Positions 22,724-34,446 of a DNA stretch of 64,000 bases are shown here, piece by piece (within the stretch, counting starts at the first letter, position 1; every line of letters starts with the position of its first letter). The notes beneath the pieces were generated by a model. The model was not told where the DNA came from, did not search any database, and saw only the letters and a program-made list of their open reading frames with translations. Both the position numbers and the translations under genes were made by a program. Source of the DNA: Lasiodiplodia sp. COLG20 (lineage: Eukaryota > Ascomycota > Dothideomycetes > Botryosphaeriales > Botryosphaeriaceae); contig VNWV01000022.1 of assembly GCA_009801085.1 (NCBI GenBank), forward strand, positions 1-64,000. Reading direction: 5' to 3'.

Positions 22724-24273
22724 ATGAATAACACCAAGCTGATACCCCTTTCTAGCGACCCGGTCGTGGAGGAAGGTGACAGCCAATTGGACAGAGAGAC
22801 GCGGAAGCTGGAGGTGCGGGTCAGGAGGAAAACTGACTTGGCAATCCTTCCGCTACTGTGCTCTGTCTTTTTCCTAGCTCAAATGGTATGAAAGCCTTCC
22901 AGCCACAATGGCAATTGCTAAAAGACGATAAAGGGACGCTCCGACTTGGCCAATGCGAAGGTTGCCGGCATGGATCAAGGTCTCGGGCTTACAGCGCAGA
23001 TGTACTCGAATGTCTCGAGCATTTTCCTTGTTGGATACATCTTATTCCAACTCCCTGGGACGCTGTTGCTGAGAAAGATCGGACCGCCACCCCAGGTACC
23101 ATTTTCCGGTTGCTAGTTTGAACTTCACAGCTGACTGAGCCACAGTTCGCCGGCGCTATGATCATCTGGGGAATCATCACCGCCTGCACCGTTGAAGCAA
23201 AGAGCTACGCCGCCCTCATGGTTATTCGGGCGCTGATTGGCTGCGCCGAAGGCTTCATCCAAGGCGCCGTCTTGTACCTCTCCTTCTGGTACCCTTACAA
23301 CGAGCTCGCCACGCGCGGTGCTATCCTTGCCTCGACCACGGCCCTCGCCGGCTCCTGCAACGGTCTCCTCGCCTACGCAATCACGCTTACCCTCGATGGC
23401 ACGAACGGCTGGTCCGCCTGGCAGTGGATTTTCCTGGTCGAAGGCGTCGTCCCCATAGCCTGGGCGTTCGTCGTGCTCACACTCCTCCCCAGCACCCCCG
23501 AGCGCATCCGATTCTTCTTCACCGCCGCTGAGAAAGACGTCGTCCTCGCACGCAGCCGGGCCATGCACAACACCGGCGATAGCCGCATCCGGCCCAAGCT
23601 CATCCTCAGGGTCCTCGTAGACCCCAAGTTCTGGCTCATCACCCTCATCGACGCCGGCGCACACTTCTGCGTAAGCGCCCTGTCAAACTTTACGCCCGCC
23701 ATACTCCAAGGCCTGGGCTACGCCGGAGTCCATGCGCAGCTCATGGCTATCATCGTCTACGCCGCCGCCTTCGTCGGCATCCTCTCGTCCTGCATCATCT
23801 CCGACAGGCTCCGTAAACGCGGCGTCGTCATCTGTGTCAATGCCGCCGTGGCGGCTGTCGGGTATTCCCTGCTGCTCGGCCTGACAGGCAGCACGGGAAG
23901 GCTGGTCGCGACGTGCCTAGTTGCATGCTGCGCATATCCAATCGTCGTGCTGAGCATGGTGTGGATGGCGAGCAATCAGGTTGGGTATACGTTTCGCGCG
24001 AGTGCCGCGGCGCTGGTCAATGTTGTAGCGCAGACGGTCGCGATTGGCGGGAACCAGGCGTTCAACGATCCGCCGTATTATCGGAAGGGGCTGAGCCTCT
24101 CGTTAGGCGGGGTTTGCTTAGCAGGCGTTGCGGCGGCCATGTTAATGGTGCATTTGAGGGCATCGAATGGGAGCAAGGTGAAGGACCAGTACGGGAAAAA
24201 GGGGGAGAGCTTAAGGAGGTACACTGTGGATGAGGTGGGGAATAGGCACCCAGATTTTTTCTTTTCCTACTAG
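22724..24273 (+). CDS. DAL5-type MFS transporter (anion:cation symporter family)
   Basis: Three exons, 22724-22885, 22934-23095 and 23146-24273, give 483 residues. After a polar N terminus (about 45 residues) come around 12 hydrophobic segments. Diagnostic stretches of the allantoate permease/ACS family are seen: GRSDLANAKVAGMD, TAQMYSNVSSIFLVGYILFQ, MIIWGIITACTVEAKSYAAL, VIRALIGCAEGFIQGAVLYL and FWYPYNELATRGAI. Family members import carboxylates such as allantoate, pantothenate, vitamins and small organic acids by proton symport. It is head-to-head with the AtuA-like gene, so it may once have imported that pathway's substrate. Intron 1 could end at 22924 or 22933; the latter (48 bp) gives the better family match. 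Confidence 0.9.
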
Positions 24274-25254
24274 GTTATTAGATACTCGATATTTACTTAC
24301 AGGTCACAACCGTTTGGGCCAGCCAATGCACGTGTGCCAGTTCAGCAGCGGCATTGAAACGTCTCCTGAAATCGAATTTTCCCCTGCTTGGTGCCCGATA
24401 TGCCCCTGTATAGAGAGCTTCAGTGAACTAAAGACGCTCGCAAAAAGCTCCATGCCTTGACCATCCTTTTCTCACCTTAATCATCACTTGCGGATGTACT
24501 TGCCATGGTGAACCATGAAAACATTTCGAGGCGCGAAACATTCTAGCCGATACGTCCTACACGGCGTCTTGGAAGGACCGAACATCGTACATGCAAATTT
24601 GCATGGTCGGTCCGTAAACAGTGTGTCGCTGCAGCATTACACGTCTAACAGAAGTCTAGAGGGCTCAGCAGTGGCGAATGTCTCCCTCAAAGTCAGTTGA
24701 AAATTATTAGGCAAGTCACGTTGACGCCTCATCCAGTCGTTAGCCCAACCAGAAGCTACATATCACCAGTCCTCCAGGAATAGTGTTGAGTTCGCCGAGG
24801 GCAAGTCAAAATTATATCAACACATCAAGGCCACTGCCACATGCTGGGACCAGCGTGTGTCGTGCTTTCTAAGTTTAATATATCCGTAATTGTAATTTGT
24901 ATGTACATTCTACATAGTTTTTAATCGCAAGAAAACTTAAAACCTAGCTAAACATCAAGCAAGCCACTGCTTAATGATTGAGACCTCGCTGACCACTCCT
25001 CACTCGCCTATATAGTACTTGCGGGCAGACCATATATCTCAGATGGGCGTACGATTTCATACAAGGTTCTCCACTTCTAAGAAATTAAAGCTGAGCACTA
25101 TTTCTATTATACTACATCTGTAAGATAAAGTACTTACAGTTACATTTTACTAATAAAATTGCAGAGACGATCGTAGTACAACTTTCCAGGTCCCTGCCGG
25201 CGATAATAGCGTACATCAGCCATTCTGATACCGAGCTCACACCTAGTCTCCAAC
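24274..25254. other. Intergenic between convergent transporter and P450
   Basis: No gene recognised. Contains the nested inverted repeat at 24575-24613 and moderately AT-rich DNA near 24850-25130. Confidence 0.45.
24575..24613. repeat. Nested inverted repeat
   Basis: A perfect 16-bp palindrome (CATGCAAATTTGCATG, 24590-24605) is framed by a second inverted pair, GGACCGA at 24575 and TCGGTCC at 24607. As RNA it would form a hairpin; as DNA it resembles a dimeric operator. It lies about 300 bp past the transporter stop codon, so a terminator or 3' structure is also possible. Confidence 0.4.
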
Positions 25255-27001
25255 TTAGGCCTTTACATCCTGGACAACCGGTTTCAAGTTGATGAAAAGT
25301 GGCGTCTTGTCCCAAACCAAGTATGCCTTCTGATCCATCCACTGCTTGCCCGTTTTTTCAGAAAGTTGCATGTCAAAGTTCAAGACAATGTTGGCAAGAA
25401 TGGCGCGCATCTCATGCCACGCAAGACTGCAGCCCAAGCAGGCGTATGTCAGTCAAATGATTTGAAGACGGGTTGCAGTGTCACATCCAGCTGACTTACT
25501 TCTTTCCAACACAGTTCCTTGGCCCAAAGCTGAAAGGCTCCATGACATTTTTCTTGTCGTCAGCAAAACGCGGGTTGGCATCTGGGAGCCATCTTTCCGG
25601 GTGGAAGTTATAGGCGTCGTAAAAGTTGGACGCGCTGTGGTAGGCGGCGAAGTGGGACACGTAGACGGTTGTCTGAAGAAGGAGAGTGAGCTTTGTTCAC
25701 ACACTGATGTGCCAACCTTAAAAAGGACGAGGTGAGGAAGTGAAAATTTATATGGGGATTCTGGTTCATCTTACCCTCTCAGCCACCGGCTTTCCACAAA
25801 TGACGGTTCCTCCCCGTGGAGCAACCCGCGGCAAACCCAGCGGCGCCGGCGGAAACATACGCAGGCTTTCCTGCAAGCAGGCGTTCAGGTACGGTAGCCG
25901 CGCCAGAGCCTGCATGGTAAGATCGTCCGCAGAGCCGAAGGCCTGGCGTACCTCCTCATTCAGCTGGTTCAACTTGTCGGGATTGTTGCAGAGCAGCCAG
26001 CATGCGCCGCTAAGTACCGTAGCCGTCGTCTCGGTGCCAGCTCCCATCAAAGCGGCGGCATTAGCATGCATCTCGTCGCGGGAGAGGCCACCCTTGGCCA
26101 CATCATTAGCCGTGTTGCGCAGCACAAACGTCCAGATGTCCGGCCGCGTCGTCTCGCGGGCCAGTCGCTTGTCGACGTGCTCCTGCGCGAAGCGGCCATG
26201 CTTGTAGCGGCTTTTCTGCATGCCGCTGAGCAGCGTCTTCATCAGCACCGGCATGAGCAGTGGGAAAGCGCTCTGGAGGGTGCCAATGATGCCGGCAGCC
26301 TTGATGGTTTTAATAATGGACGCAACCCACGGGACGTAGTCGGCGCGCTCGAGCAGACCCAGTGACTCTCCAAACGCCAGATCCGCCATGATGTCGAAGG
26401 TGGTGTAATTGAACATGCGGACCATGTCGATGGAATTGTCGCCGACCGGTACCGATGCCGCATCCCGCAGTTTCTCGACCAGCAGTGAGACGTAGTGGTG
26501 GATCATAGGCTCCTGCTCGATAAGCGCTTTCTCTGAGAAGGCGTGGGCGATGCTGCGGCGAACACGCGAGTGATCGGTGTCGTTTGCCCTGCATTTTGAA
26601 GATTCATGTCAGCTAGTGCGGTCAACCTCTGCGGGGTATATCACTGACGTGATGATTCCCGTCTTTCCAATTACAGGTTGAGGGTAGAATCGCAGGTCCT
26701 TGGGCAAGTTACCGCGTCCAGCGGGAGTCTTGTGGCCGTAAATGTCCTTCCAGGCCTCGGCATTTGTGTAGGAGAGGTGGTCTGGCGCAACGCGAACGAC
26801 ATGGCCGTACTGCCGGTGAAGCTCGGTGATCCAGGCAACCTGGGTCCCGCGTGCCTTGTGCCAGAACCACGGCCATTTGAATGCCGCCGTGCGCGCAGGC
26901 CCGGGGAACGTGCGTAGCGGGTGGAGGAAAAGGTTGTAGAAAGCCTGCCCGGCAAAGAGCAGGCACGGGAGCAGTAAAAGCGCAGCGTATGGTAGAGGCA
27001 T
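25255..27001 (-). CDS. Cytochrome P450 monooxygenase
   Basis: Four exons, 27001-26649, 26588-25775, 25672-25500 and 25426-25255, give 503 residues. An N-terminal membrane anchor (LPYAALLLLPCLLFAGQAFY) and hinge (LHPLRTFPGPA) put it on the ER. P450 hallmarks are in order: helix I AALMGAGTETTATV, helix K ESLR (in LQESLRMFPPAP), PERW (FHPERWLPDANP) and the haem loop FSFGPRNCVG with the thiolate Cys near residue 443. The C-terminal segment is normal. The arrangement resembles the CYP65-like, isotrichodermin-hydroxylase-type fungal P450s involved in secondary metabolism; I would not give a CYP family from sequence reading alone. It is divergent from the OST-alpha-like gene, 649 bp away. The substrate is unknown. 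Confidence 0.93.
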
Positions 27002-27650
27002 GGTAGCAGAGATAAAAATCGGAAACTTGTGAAAACAAGAAATAGGATAGAGTCAGATAAAAGCACGATCGTAGTGAGAAAGGGTGTCGATGTCTGATAA
27101 AATTGACTTACTTAGCCATCGACACCTGGGCATATATAGTCTATGATGCATATCCACAGCCACATCGTTTCGGCCTTGGAAGGTTGCGTATCCGACACTC
27201 GGTTTGTATGATACCCGTGTATAGGTAGTCTGGAAAGTTGAGAAAAGGTTGTCGGTTATGGAAGCACTTCGTACGAGGCGGGGGGGGATGCACAGCTTAA
27301 TAGTAACCCGATACCCGGTTGTGTAGGCCAATCAGGAGCGGGCGTATTCATACGCGCATTTTATGCGACTGTGCACGACTGCATACGAGGTACGCGTTTA
27401 GCACAAACACGGATTGGATACCCCGTATCCCCGGAAACTAGGCCACCAGCGCACGGACGCAGTGGAGGCTGTAACCAGTGATAACGGTGGCTGTGTGAGA
27501 CACGACAACTGGCTTGGTTTAACCTTTAAAGTAAGGTTGATTGATTATCCGGATGCTCCCCTCCCGAGCTCCCGGGGCTCATCGACTTTAAGTCAAGCCA
27601 TGGCCGCCATTTCTGCAGCCACAACATCATCGCTTGATTAGCAAGGCAAC
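27002..27650. other. Divergent promoter region, P450 and OST-alpha-like gene
   Basis: No gene seen. The region holds both promoters and includes a G9 run near 27280. Confidence 0.45.
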
Positions 27651-29152
27651 ATGGGAAAGTGCGGACCTTCCAAATTGGATCTACCTTGTGAGTTCTTCAG
27701 ACGCTGTATTATGCTCGCGGTCATCTCACATACTACTCAGTGGTGGAAGAGGACTCTATCGGTGGACTCACGTTCCATCAATTCAGCATCGCTCTGGCCG
27801 CTTGCTTCACCATTGCTGCTGGCGTATTGTCCTTTTACCTCATCATTCGGCACATCGCCAATTACAACAGGCCATTGGAACAGAAACAGTAGGTTCACCT
27901 TTGGCCCAGAGACTGCGGCAATCGAGAGGGCTCATTCTATCCGACCGCAGAAATGTCCGCATTATCTTCATGGTCCCGGTCTATGGCTTGACCTCCTGTC
28001 TTGCAATCAAATACTACGAACATCACGTCTACCTGGAGGCGGTGCACCAGCTATATGAGGCACTCGTACTTGCATCCTTCTTCGTCCTTCTATGCCGTTA
28101 CATGGCCCCGACAACACAGGAGTTGGAGGAACGTTTCAAGGAGATTGAGCCACGGCCCTGGATTCCACCGGTCAAATGGTTGAACATGTGCACCGGTGGC
28201 AAGGGAAGAGGTCCTTTCCGGACTCCCAGGAGTGGCGTCACCTATATCCATGTAATACACGACTGCCCTTCCGATGGCGCACGAATATTGCTAAGATAAA
28301 ATTCTAGGTCATCACGATCGGCGTATTCCAGTACTCAGTAGTTAAGCTCTGCACTACACTCATCACGTTTATAACCGAGGCCACGGACACATACTGCGCA
28401 GAATCAAAGAGCACTAGCCACGCGGCCATCTGGGTGAGCAAATTCTGTTACGACCACAATAAAAAAAAAAAAAAAAGGCTCGTGCACTTTGTAGCCCATT
28501 TACATACTGACACGCCGTGATCCATACCAGGTCAAAGCCATACAGATGATCTCTTTGATTATTGCCATGATCTTCCTGATGCAATTCTACCTCCAATTCA
28601 AGGAGTCGCTCCGACACCACAATCCATTCTTGAAGTTCCTGGCAATCAAATTCGTCGTCTTCCTCAGCTACGTGCAGACAGTATGTGGAACCCCACCCAG
28701 AATGGACGTCCTCTCACTAACACTCCACCTCTTTTTCCCAGTTCATACTCGACCAGCTCACTACGGGTGACTCGCCTACAATGAAACCATCCAGCAAAAT
28801 TTCCTATCAATCTTTGGATATCGGCATACCAAACATGATCCTGTGCATCGAGATGGCCATCGCGGCTATCATACACCTCTGGGCATACCCGTGGCGTGGG
28901 TACAGAGATGCCGGTATCGAGAACCCGACCCAGGTGTTGTCAGAATCCGCGACTGAGCTCACGGATCGTGAGGGTGGCTCGGCAGACGAGATCGATAGTT
29001 CACCAAAGAGCTTCATGGCCAAGCCTACTTCATTGGGATCAGCTTTGAGGACTTTTGCTGACGCGATGAATTTCTGGGATATCATGAAGGAAGTCGCTTA
29101 CAGCGTCCACTGGCTGTTTGTGGAGAAGAAGCGCCAGCCACACCAATTTTAG
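27651..29152 (+). CDS. OST-alpha/TMEM184-like (DUF300, PF03619) membrane protein
   Basis: Six exons, 27651-27687, 27741-27888, 27951-28251, 28308-28433, 28531-28680 and 28742-29152, give 390 residues. Several membrane helices are visible: FSIALAACFTIAAGVLSFYL, IIFMVPVYGLTSCLAI, LYEALVLASFFVLLCRYM, VKAIQMISLIIAMIFLM and MILCIEMAIAAIIHLWAY. Family landmarks include FMVPVYGL, YEAL, the cytosolic RPWIPPVKWLNMC segment and KFLAIKFVVFLSYVQT. The polar C-terminal tail (Ser/Glu-rich, about residues 295-390) is cytosolic. Members transport organic solutes or act in vacuolar and endosomal membranes; the fungal role is unclear. Intron 4 contains an A16 run. Divergent placement next to the P450 could mean shared regulation. 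Confidence 0.9.
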
Positions 29153-31269
29153 CAATGACTCAACACGAGTAACACTACAAACGTATAGCGCTATCGGTTT
29201 TCATTTTCTTTTTTTTGTTTGTTATGTAGTATATCTTACAAGAAAGCGGTTTGTATCAAAGAAAGCGTGCTATATTTCGTTGAGCTGATACAACCAAGTT
29301 CTATTTTAGTTTCATACTTCCGTCAAGAAAAGCATTATTGGTTCTTACAAATTTGGCGCTACTCGCTAAACTGATGTTACCCAGGCGGCGATGTTGCTCG
29401 AGCCAGCCAACCTTCCTGAAAGTTGGAGCTAAGGGTATATTGCTTAGCAGTGGACAGCGTCGAAAGGGTTCACTAGTATAAGCTCTTTATCACAGCATTA
29501 CGGTTCCAGTGTTGGATGGCGTGTTCAGCGACATTGTTGGCCGGACGAAGGATCAGGCAAATTTTGTTTTTGCGTCAAATGTGTCTCTACAGAAACGCAG
29601 GACAACGACTATCTTTTGCATGCATTGGACTTACTGACTATCAGCTGGCGAATAAACCGCGACCACGTCATTCAACTACAGGTTAACTATAGGCAGCAAC
29701 CTCGCCGATGTTTTGCAGCTCAACCAGACATCATTAAGAAGATGAACAACTCCAGCGCAAACGGCATGGACAATAATTCGGAAAGCTCACTCCGGCAGTC
29801 TATCTGTTAAGGTTAAGCCTACGCTTAGTCATTCACTTGCTCTCGATATCGTTGTGCACCGGCGTTGGCTCTCTACTATCGAATCTCTGCCGCTAATGCT
29901 CAAGCTTCCTTATCAGCTGGCTCAACATGTAGTGGACAGAGACGGTATTAGAAGCTTCCAATCATTCGCCGGGCTTCTAGATGGGCACGTACGCATTGCT
30001 TAAGGCGGCGTTGTCTTCTATGTGTTACCCGCTGGGCTTGTTATACCTCGCACTATTTAACGGCTGGCCGAGGCCAAACTACACTACCCTGTAGCCGGAC
30101 GAGCTCACGCACAATAGCCGCTTAGGTATTATCGGCGCGGATTCGGTAAAGCTCACAACGCTCGATAGCATGCCAACTGTCCCCACAAATACAGGGCTCA
30201 GGACGTTTCTGGGTACTGCTGCCGACTTGGGAGTCTTGTGGAGGAGACAGGGGTTTCGATTGACGAGTATAAGGAGCTTGTAGATTATAACGCATGGCTT
30301 ATAAGCGAATGTCTACCCTCTAACCTCGACCCCAACCCAATTGGAGACGCTGAAAAAATGATTTGGGCTACCGGAAGCGACATATCTCGGGTATGTAGTG
30401 GCTGTGGTTTCGTGTGTGTTCATGCCGAGTGCCGACACAATCGCCAATTAACTTACGCATAGTAGAAAATTACGTTTCGTGGGATTCCTTGTTCTCACGT
30501 CAGCCTTTCGCTTAGCCACGCTGCGCATTTGTCAATGATAAGGTTGGTATGTGATGTTACACATCTTGGGAAGATGTGTTGCAACCCCACGGTGGGGTAT
30601 GCACCAGATCAACGTATCGCCATCAAGCATGCTCCACCTACGTCTCGTCTGCAGGAATGGCGCGTAAGCCTTGTGGGGTACATTTGCCATCAACCCTGCA
30701 TGTGACGGGATCGGCCGACAGGATAACGCCTCTGTTGATCCCACCAATCACCTTTCTCAGCTATTCCGGCCGCGCCTTGATCACCAATCGTTTTGTCGAA
30801 AACAAGATCTTCATTGCTGAATGGTGCGAGCTTCTGAGCTATAAATGACGACGCCAATACTAGCCTTGGGTTTGACCGTAAGGCGTACGGGACACGCAGC
30901 AGTTTTGACAGTCGAGATTGGACTGTGATTGTATATACGGCAATTTGGGCAAGGAAGAACTGGGCATTGCATGCATGCTTACACGAGCTCTTCACTGATT
31001 TGTTTTTATACGGACATCAAACAGCAAAGAATGGTTACAAGGTTGCTGGCCTTCGTCCGCATTTAATGTACCGAGCCAACTGATAGTCTGACGGAGCTTG
31101 TAGACTGTAGTCACCCAGCCGGAACTTTCAAACCAGTGTGTTTCTGGCTCTCGCGGGATCACGCCTGTCCGTAGACGGCGAGGTTCACATTGGCTGACCT
31201 GCTCAGATGAAATTGAGGCTTCTTCAGAGCCGTGATCAAGAATGTTGTCCAAAACCAAAGCGTCACCTC
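29153..31269. other. Intergenic with unassigned coding-like fragments
   Basis: About 2.1 kb without a complete gene. Two plus-strand stretches look like eroded exons: around 29830-30002 (reading ALDIVVHRRWLSTIESLPLM, then LKLPYQLAQHVVDRDGIRSF) and around 30230-30450 (VEETGVSIDEYKELVDYNAW, then SECLPSNLDPNPIGDAEKMI). Their codon use and residue mix look protein-like, but I do not recognise the family, and stops separate them. The remainder shows nothing I can support. Confidence 0.4.
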
Positions 31270-32088
31270 TCAGTCGTTTCTCTTTGGAAGGAAATCCTGT
31301 GCCTGAAACCACCCTTTCACCACAGCATTGAAAACGTCCGCATCCTGTTGGTGATGCCAGTGGCCGGACGGAATAAGTTCAACTTTATCTGTCGCTGGAT
31401 TCAAACCAATCTCATGCTCCAAATCTACCTTCATTTGCTCCATGCAGGTGACAAGGCGCGGGCAAGCCCGCCTCCTATTATACGTGACAGAATTTTCCTT
31501 GCGGCCGATGCTGCTCTCCTGCGCATACATCTGCGTCATCACGGCGGAGACAACGTGCGGCGGATTTCCCAAGGTGCGGTGGCGGTGCCAGGCCTTTAGC
31601 CACGCCGGACTGGATTCAGTGTAGAAGGCCTGGTCGAAGAAAGTGGCGGCATTCTGCGGCGAGTTTGGCTGACACATGAAGGCGACAAAGGGCTCCAGGT
31701 CCTCCCAGAAGAGATGGTAGACAGGATCAACGAGGACGAGGGCCTTCACCTTCTCCGGGTGACGCACCGCCAGGGCTGATGCTATGACAGTTCCGAGGCT
31801 GTGGCCCATGACGATGGCCTTTTCGACGCCAAGGTGGGAGAGAAGCGCCGCGGCGTCATCGGCGAGAATCTCGGGGCCATAATTATCGCCGGGCAGAACG
31901 CCGGAGCGGCCGTGGCCACGGTGGTCGATTGCAATGGTTTGGAATCCGAGAGACTGCAGAAATGGTTGTTGCCAGCTCCAATCGAGATGATCACAGGTCC
32001 AGCCGTGGAGGAGGAGGACGGGAGCTCCAGTGCCCTCGACGACGTAAAAGAGCTCGACGCCGTCGTGCTTGAAGTATGCGCCGGACAT
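31270..32088 (-). CDS. Alpha/beta hydrolase
   Basis: Single-exon frame; the ATG at 32088 (MSGAYFKHDGVELFYVVEG) gives 272 residues and aligns with the normal start of the fold, whereas an in-frame ATG at 32229 would add a 47-residue tail that could be a mitochondrial presequence. Oxyanion strand VLLLHGWTCDH, DHRGHGRSG, and the nucleophile elbow GHSLG are clear, with an Asp after strand 6 (VLVDPVYH region) and the catalytic His in PSGHWHHQQ. The fold covers esterases, epoxide and lactone hydrolases, and haloperoxidases; the lid gives no substrate clue. No neighbour suggests a pathway. Confidence 0.85.
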   Translation of the reverse strand: MSGAYFKHDGVELFYVVEGTGAPVLLLHGWTCDHLDWSWQQPFLQSLGFQTIAIDHRGHGRSGVLPGDNYGPEILADDAAALLSHLGVEKAIVMGHSLGTVIASALAVRHPEKVKALVLVDPVYHLFWEDLEPFVAFMCQPNSPQNAATFFDQAFYTESSPAWLKAWHRHRTLGNPPHVVSAVMTQMYAQESSIGRKENSVTYNRRRACPRLVTCMEQMKVDLEHEIGLNPATDKVELIPSGHWHHQQDADVFNAVVKGWFQAQDFLPKRND

Positions 32089-33292
32089 TTTGGTGGATTG
32101 CGAGGGGAATAGAGGAGAAAGGAGAGTGCAAGAGGTCGCCTTGGGGGTCAGCGAAATATATCGCGGGGTTGAGAGTGGGCTGATTATTGGGGTATGTGCG
32201 CCGTGGCTGTGGAGCAGGCGAGTCAGCAATAGCCTAAGTAAGGATTTGAGGCTGATTCAGATGCAGTGCGGCGAGATTCGGTCGCTTAAGGAGCCCGTAA
32301 GCCTCGTGGATTTGTGCCTCACCTTTCGCTGCGCCCGTTCCGTTCCGCCGCGCCTCGGACCAAAAACTTTGTTGTGCCTTCAAATCAGCTCGAGATTGGA
32401 TGGAAATTTTGCTGAGACGCTAATGCGCGAGATGTGTTTCCTAATATATGCGACATGGGATTCTCGTGGTGGGAAAACATTCTCGTGCAAGCTTTTTAGA
32501 AACAAACCCAGCCCAGCTGAGTCTCAGCTGCTGAGACAGAAGATTGTGACTCATCACATGCATTCTGGGAACGCTGTCGTACACCCAGTCCAGCGCCGAC
32601 ACCCGCTACGTGCAATATTCTCCAGAGATAAACGTCTGATGTTTTCGTCAGTGCCATCGAATCTCTCGACAAGGATTCACCATGGTCAAAAAGTGGGGTT
32701 CTCCGCATCCCCAAAACCTTCAACTGACGACCCACCCAAACACAAAAATAGAGGCACTATGAAACTCTTTAGGCGCTATCAAACACTGCAACGCTGCGCT
32801 GAAATTCATAATATCTTGCTGTTCCTTCCTATGCCACAGGACCTTCAAATACATGGTTCCGGCTCTTTCCATCTCTTTCCGCGTTCCCTGTCGAGCTGCA
32901 ACGGCGTGTCCGTGTCCGTGCCGTCTCCGAACCACCATTCACGACCCCGAGCAACGGCCGATAGGGGCTAAATATCAAGCTTTCACGGACACAGTTTAGA
33001 AGATCTACAGGAAATTGTGCGGTATAGGGGACGATCGCGGCTCTTTTACTCGAATTCGGATTGGTAGGCGCCCTCGGTAACGCCAAAGGATTTTCCCTAG
33101 CTCGGTCGGGAGCATTGCTAACCGGAAAAAGATCTGCTGTAACGACCCTGCCTAAAACAGGATGGCAAGCTCCGCTCATCTCCACACGCGTTCATTATAT
33201 ATTCGCGGGTGCCTGCTCTGCCCCATGTTTCACTGGCGGTTGCGTCGGATCAGTGTTCAGCGAAACCACCAGCCTTCGGGTCCGTTGCCGCA
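32089..33292. other. Divergent intergenic region, no gene recognised
   Basis: Lies between the hydrolase and the Cys-rich membrane protein. A 300-codon plus-strand frame from 32069 runs through most of it but overlaps the hydrolase start antisense and shows no domain. I see nothing else. Confidence 0.4.
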
Positions 33293-34446
33293 ATGGTCGC
33301 CTTCTCGTTATTCGCGTGGTCGCACTTCGCCGCGGCTATCGCTGCCACTTCTTTCAAGCCCGAAATCACGCCAGCTGGCAAGCCTGGCCGAGATCTACTC
33401 GGAAAGCATGTGGTGGCTCAACCAAGGATAACGCCAGGTCCTTCCATCAACCAGGCTGCACTGCAGAAACGTGATTCTTCGACCGCCAGCTTTGACACAT
33501 GTGGCTTCATCAACACGGACGCTGGTAAGGCCCCACAGGAGCCCGGCCAGAGATATCACCAGCAAAGGACTAACAACTAATGTCAGACTCGGCTTTGTAC
33601 TGCGGCGGTGCCTACAGCTGCGTTTTCTTCAGCTCTACAGCCGGAACACCGGGCATGGCCGGCTGCTGCGCCGAATCGTACGCGACCTGTAATTGGTACT
33701 CGACCTGCTACGACAGCACGCAGTTGTCGACAGCCTGCACGGACAGCGCCTGCCGCAGCGATGCCATGGCGCTGCGCTGCACCGAGACCGCCTCGCCGCG
33801 GTGCGCGCGTTGGACCTGGCCGGCTTTGGGCGTTTCTGACTTTGCATGCACCTACGCCGATGACGATGGCGATGCAACGCCGACCGCGGGCCCGAACAAT
33901 TGGACGACTATCGCCGTGACAGCCGTGGATACGTTCTTTAGTGAGCCGACGTCGTGGAGCGTCAATGTCACATGGGCGCCGGCAAGCGCCCTCTCAGCGC
34001 CGCGTGCGGATGTGAATAGTACTACCGAGTCATCATCCAGTTCGGCATCTGGAACACTGTCAAGCTCGACGACGGCCAGCGCAACTACCTCGACGAGTAC
34101 TGCAGGAACTGGGGGTGGTGGCGTCTCGACGGGCGTCATTGTCGGCGGCGTCGTTGGAGGAGTGGTGGGCTTCGTTGGGCTTCTGGCGGCGGCGATAATG
34201 TTCTGCTGTCTTATGAAACGAAGAAAGCAGCAACAGCAAGGCGGACAGCAGGAATCCTCGAATGTTCACGAGATGCATGAGCCAATAAATTCTCAGTATT
34301 TACCGCCTGCGGAGGTAAGCGGCCATAGCAGTACCGTATACTATACCCACAGCAGCAGTACACCTGTGGAGCTGGAGCACTCAGGTAGAGTATTTCAGCC
34401 GGCAGAGCTGGATGCGAGACCAAAGGCAACAGAGATGGGTATCTAA
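33293..34446 (+). CDS. Single-pass Cys-rich, Ser/Thr-rich cell-surface protein
   Basis: Two exons, 33293-33524 and 33587-34446, with a 62-bp intron (GTAAGG donor, GGACTAACAAC branch), give 363 residues. Order: signal peptide (VAFSLFAWSHFAAAIAA), a propeptide-like stretch ending in a KR (LQKRD), a Cys-rich ectodomain with about 13 cysteines (CGGAYSCVFF, GCCAESYATC, STACTDSACRS), a Ser/Thr-rich stalk, one membrane helix (VIVGGVVGGVVGFVGLLAA), then a basic stop-transfer (MKRRKQQQQ) and a cytosolic tail. The plan resembles fungal wall-sensor or mid2/WSC-type proteins, but I do not recognise the ectodomain as WSC. A surface sensor or adhesin is an inference from architecture. Confidence 0.8.

Noticed and set aside
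23125..23664. A 179-codon minus-strand frame
   Set aside because: Antisense to the well-supported MFS transporter; acidic, Gly-rich, no homology recognised.
32069..32971. A 300-codon plus-strand frame
   Set aside because: Starts inside the alpha/beta hydrolase antisense, has mixed composition and no recognisable motif.
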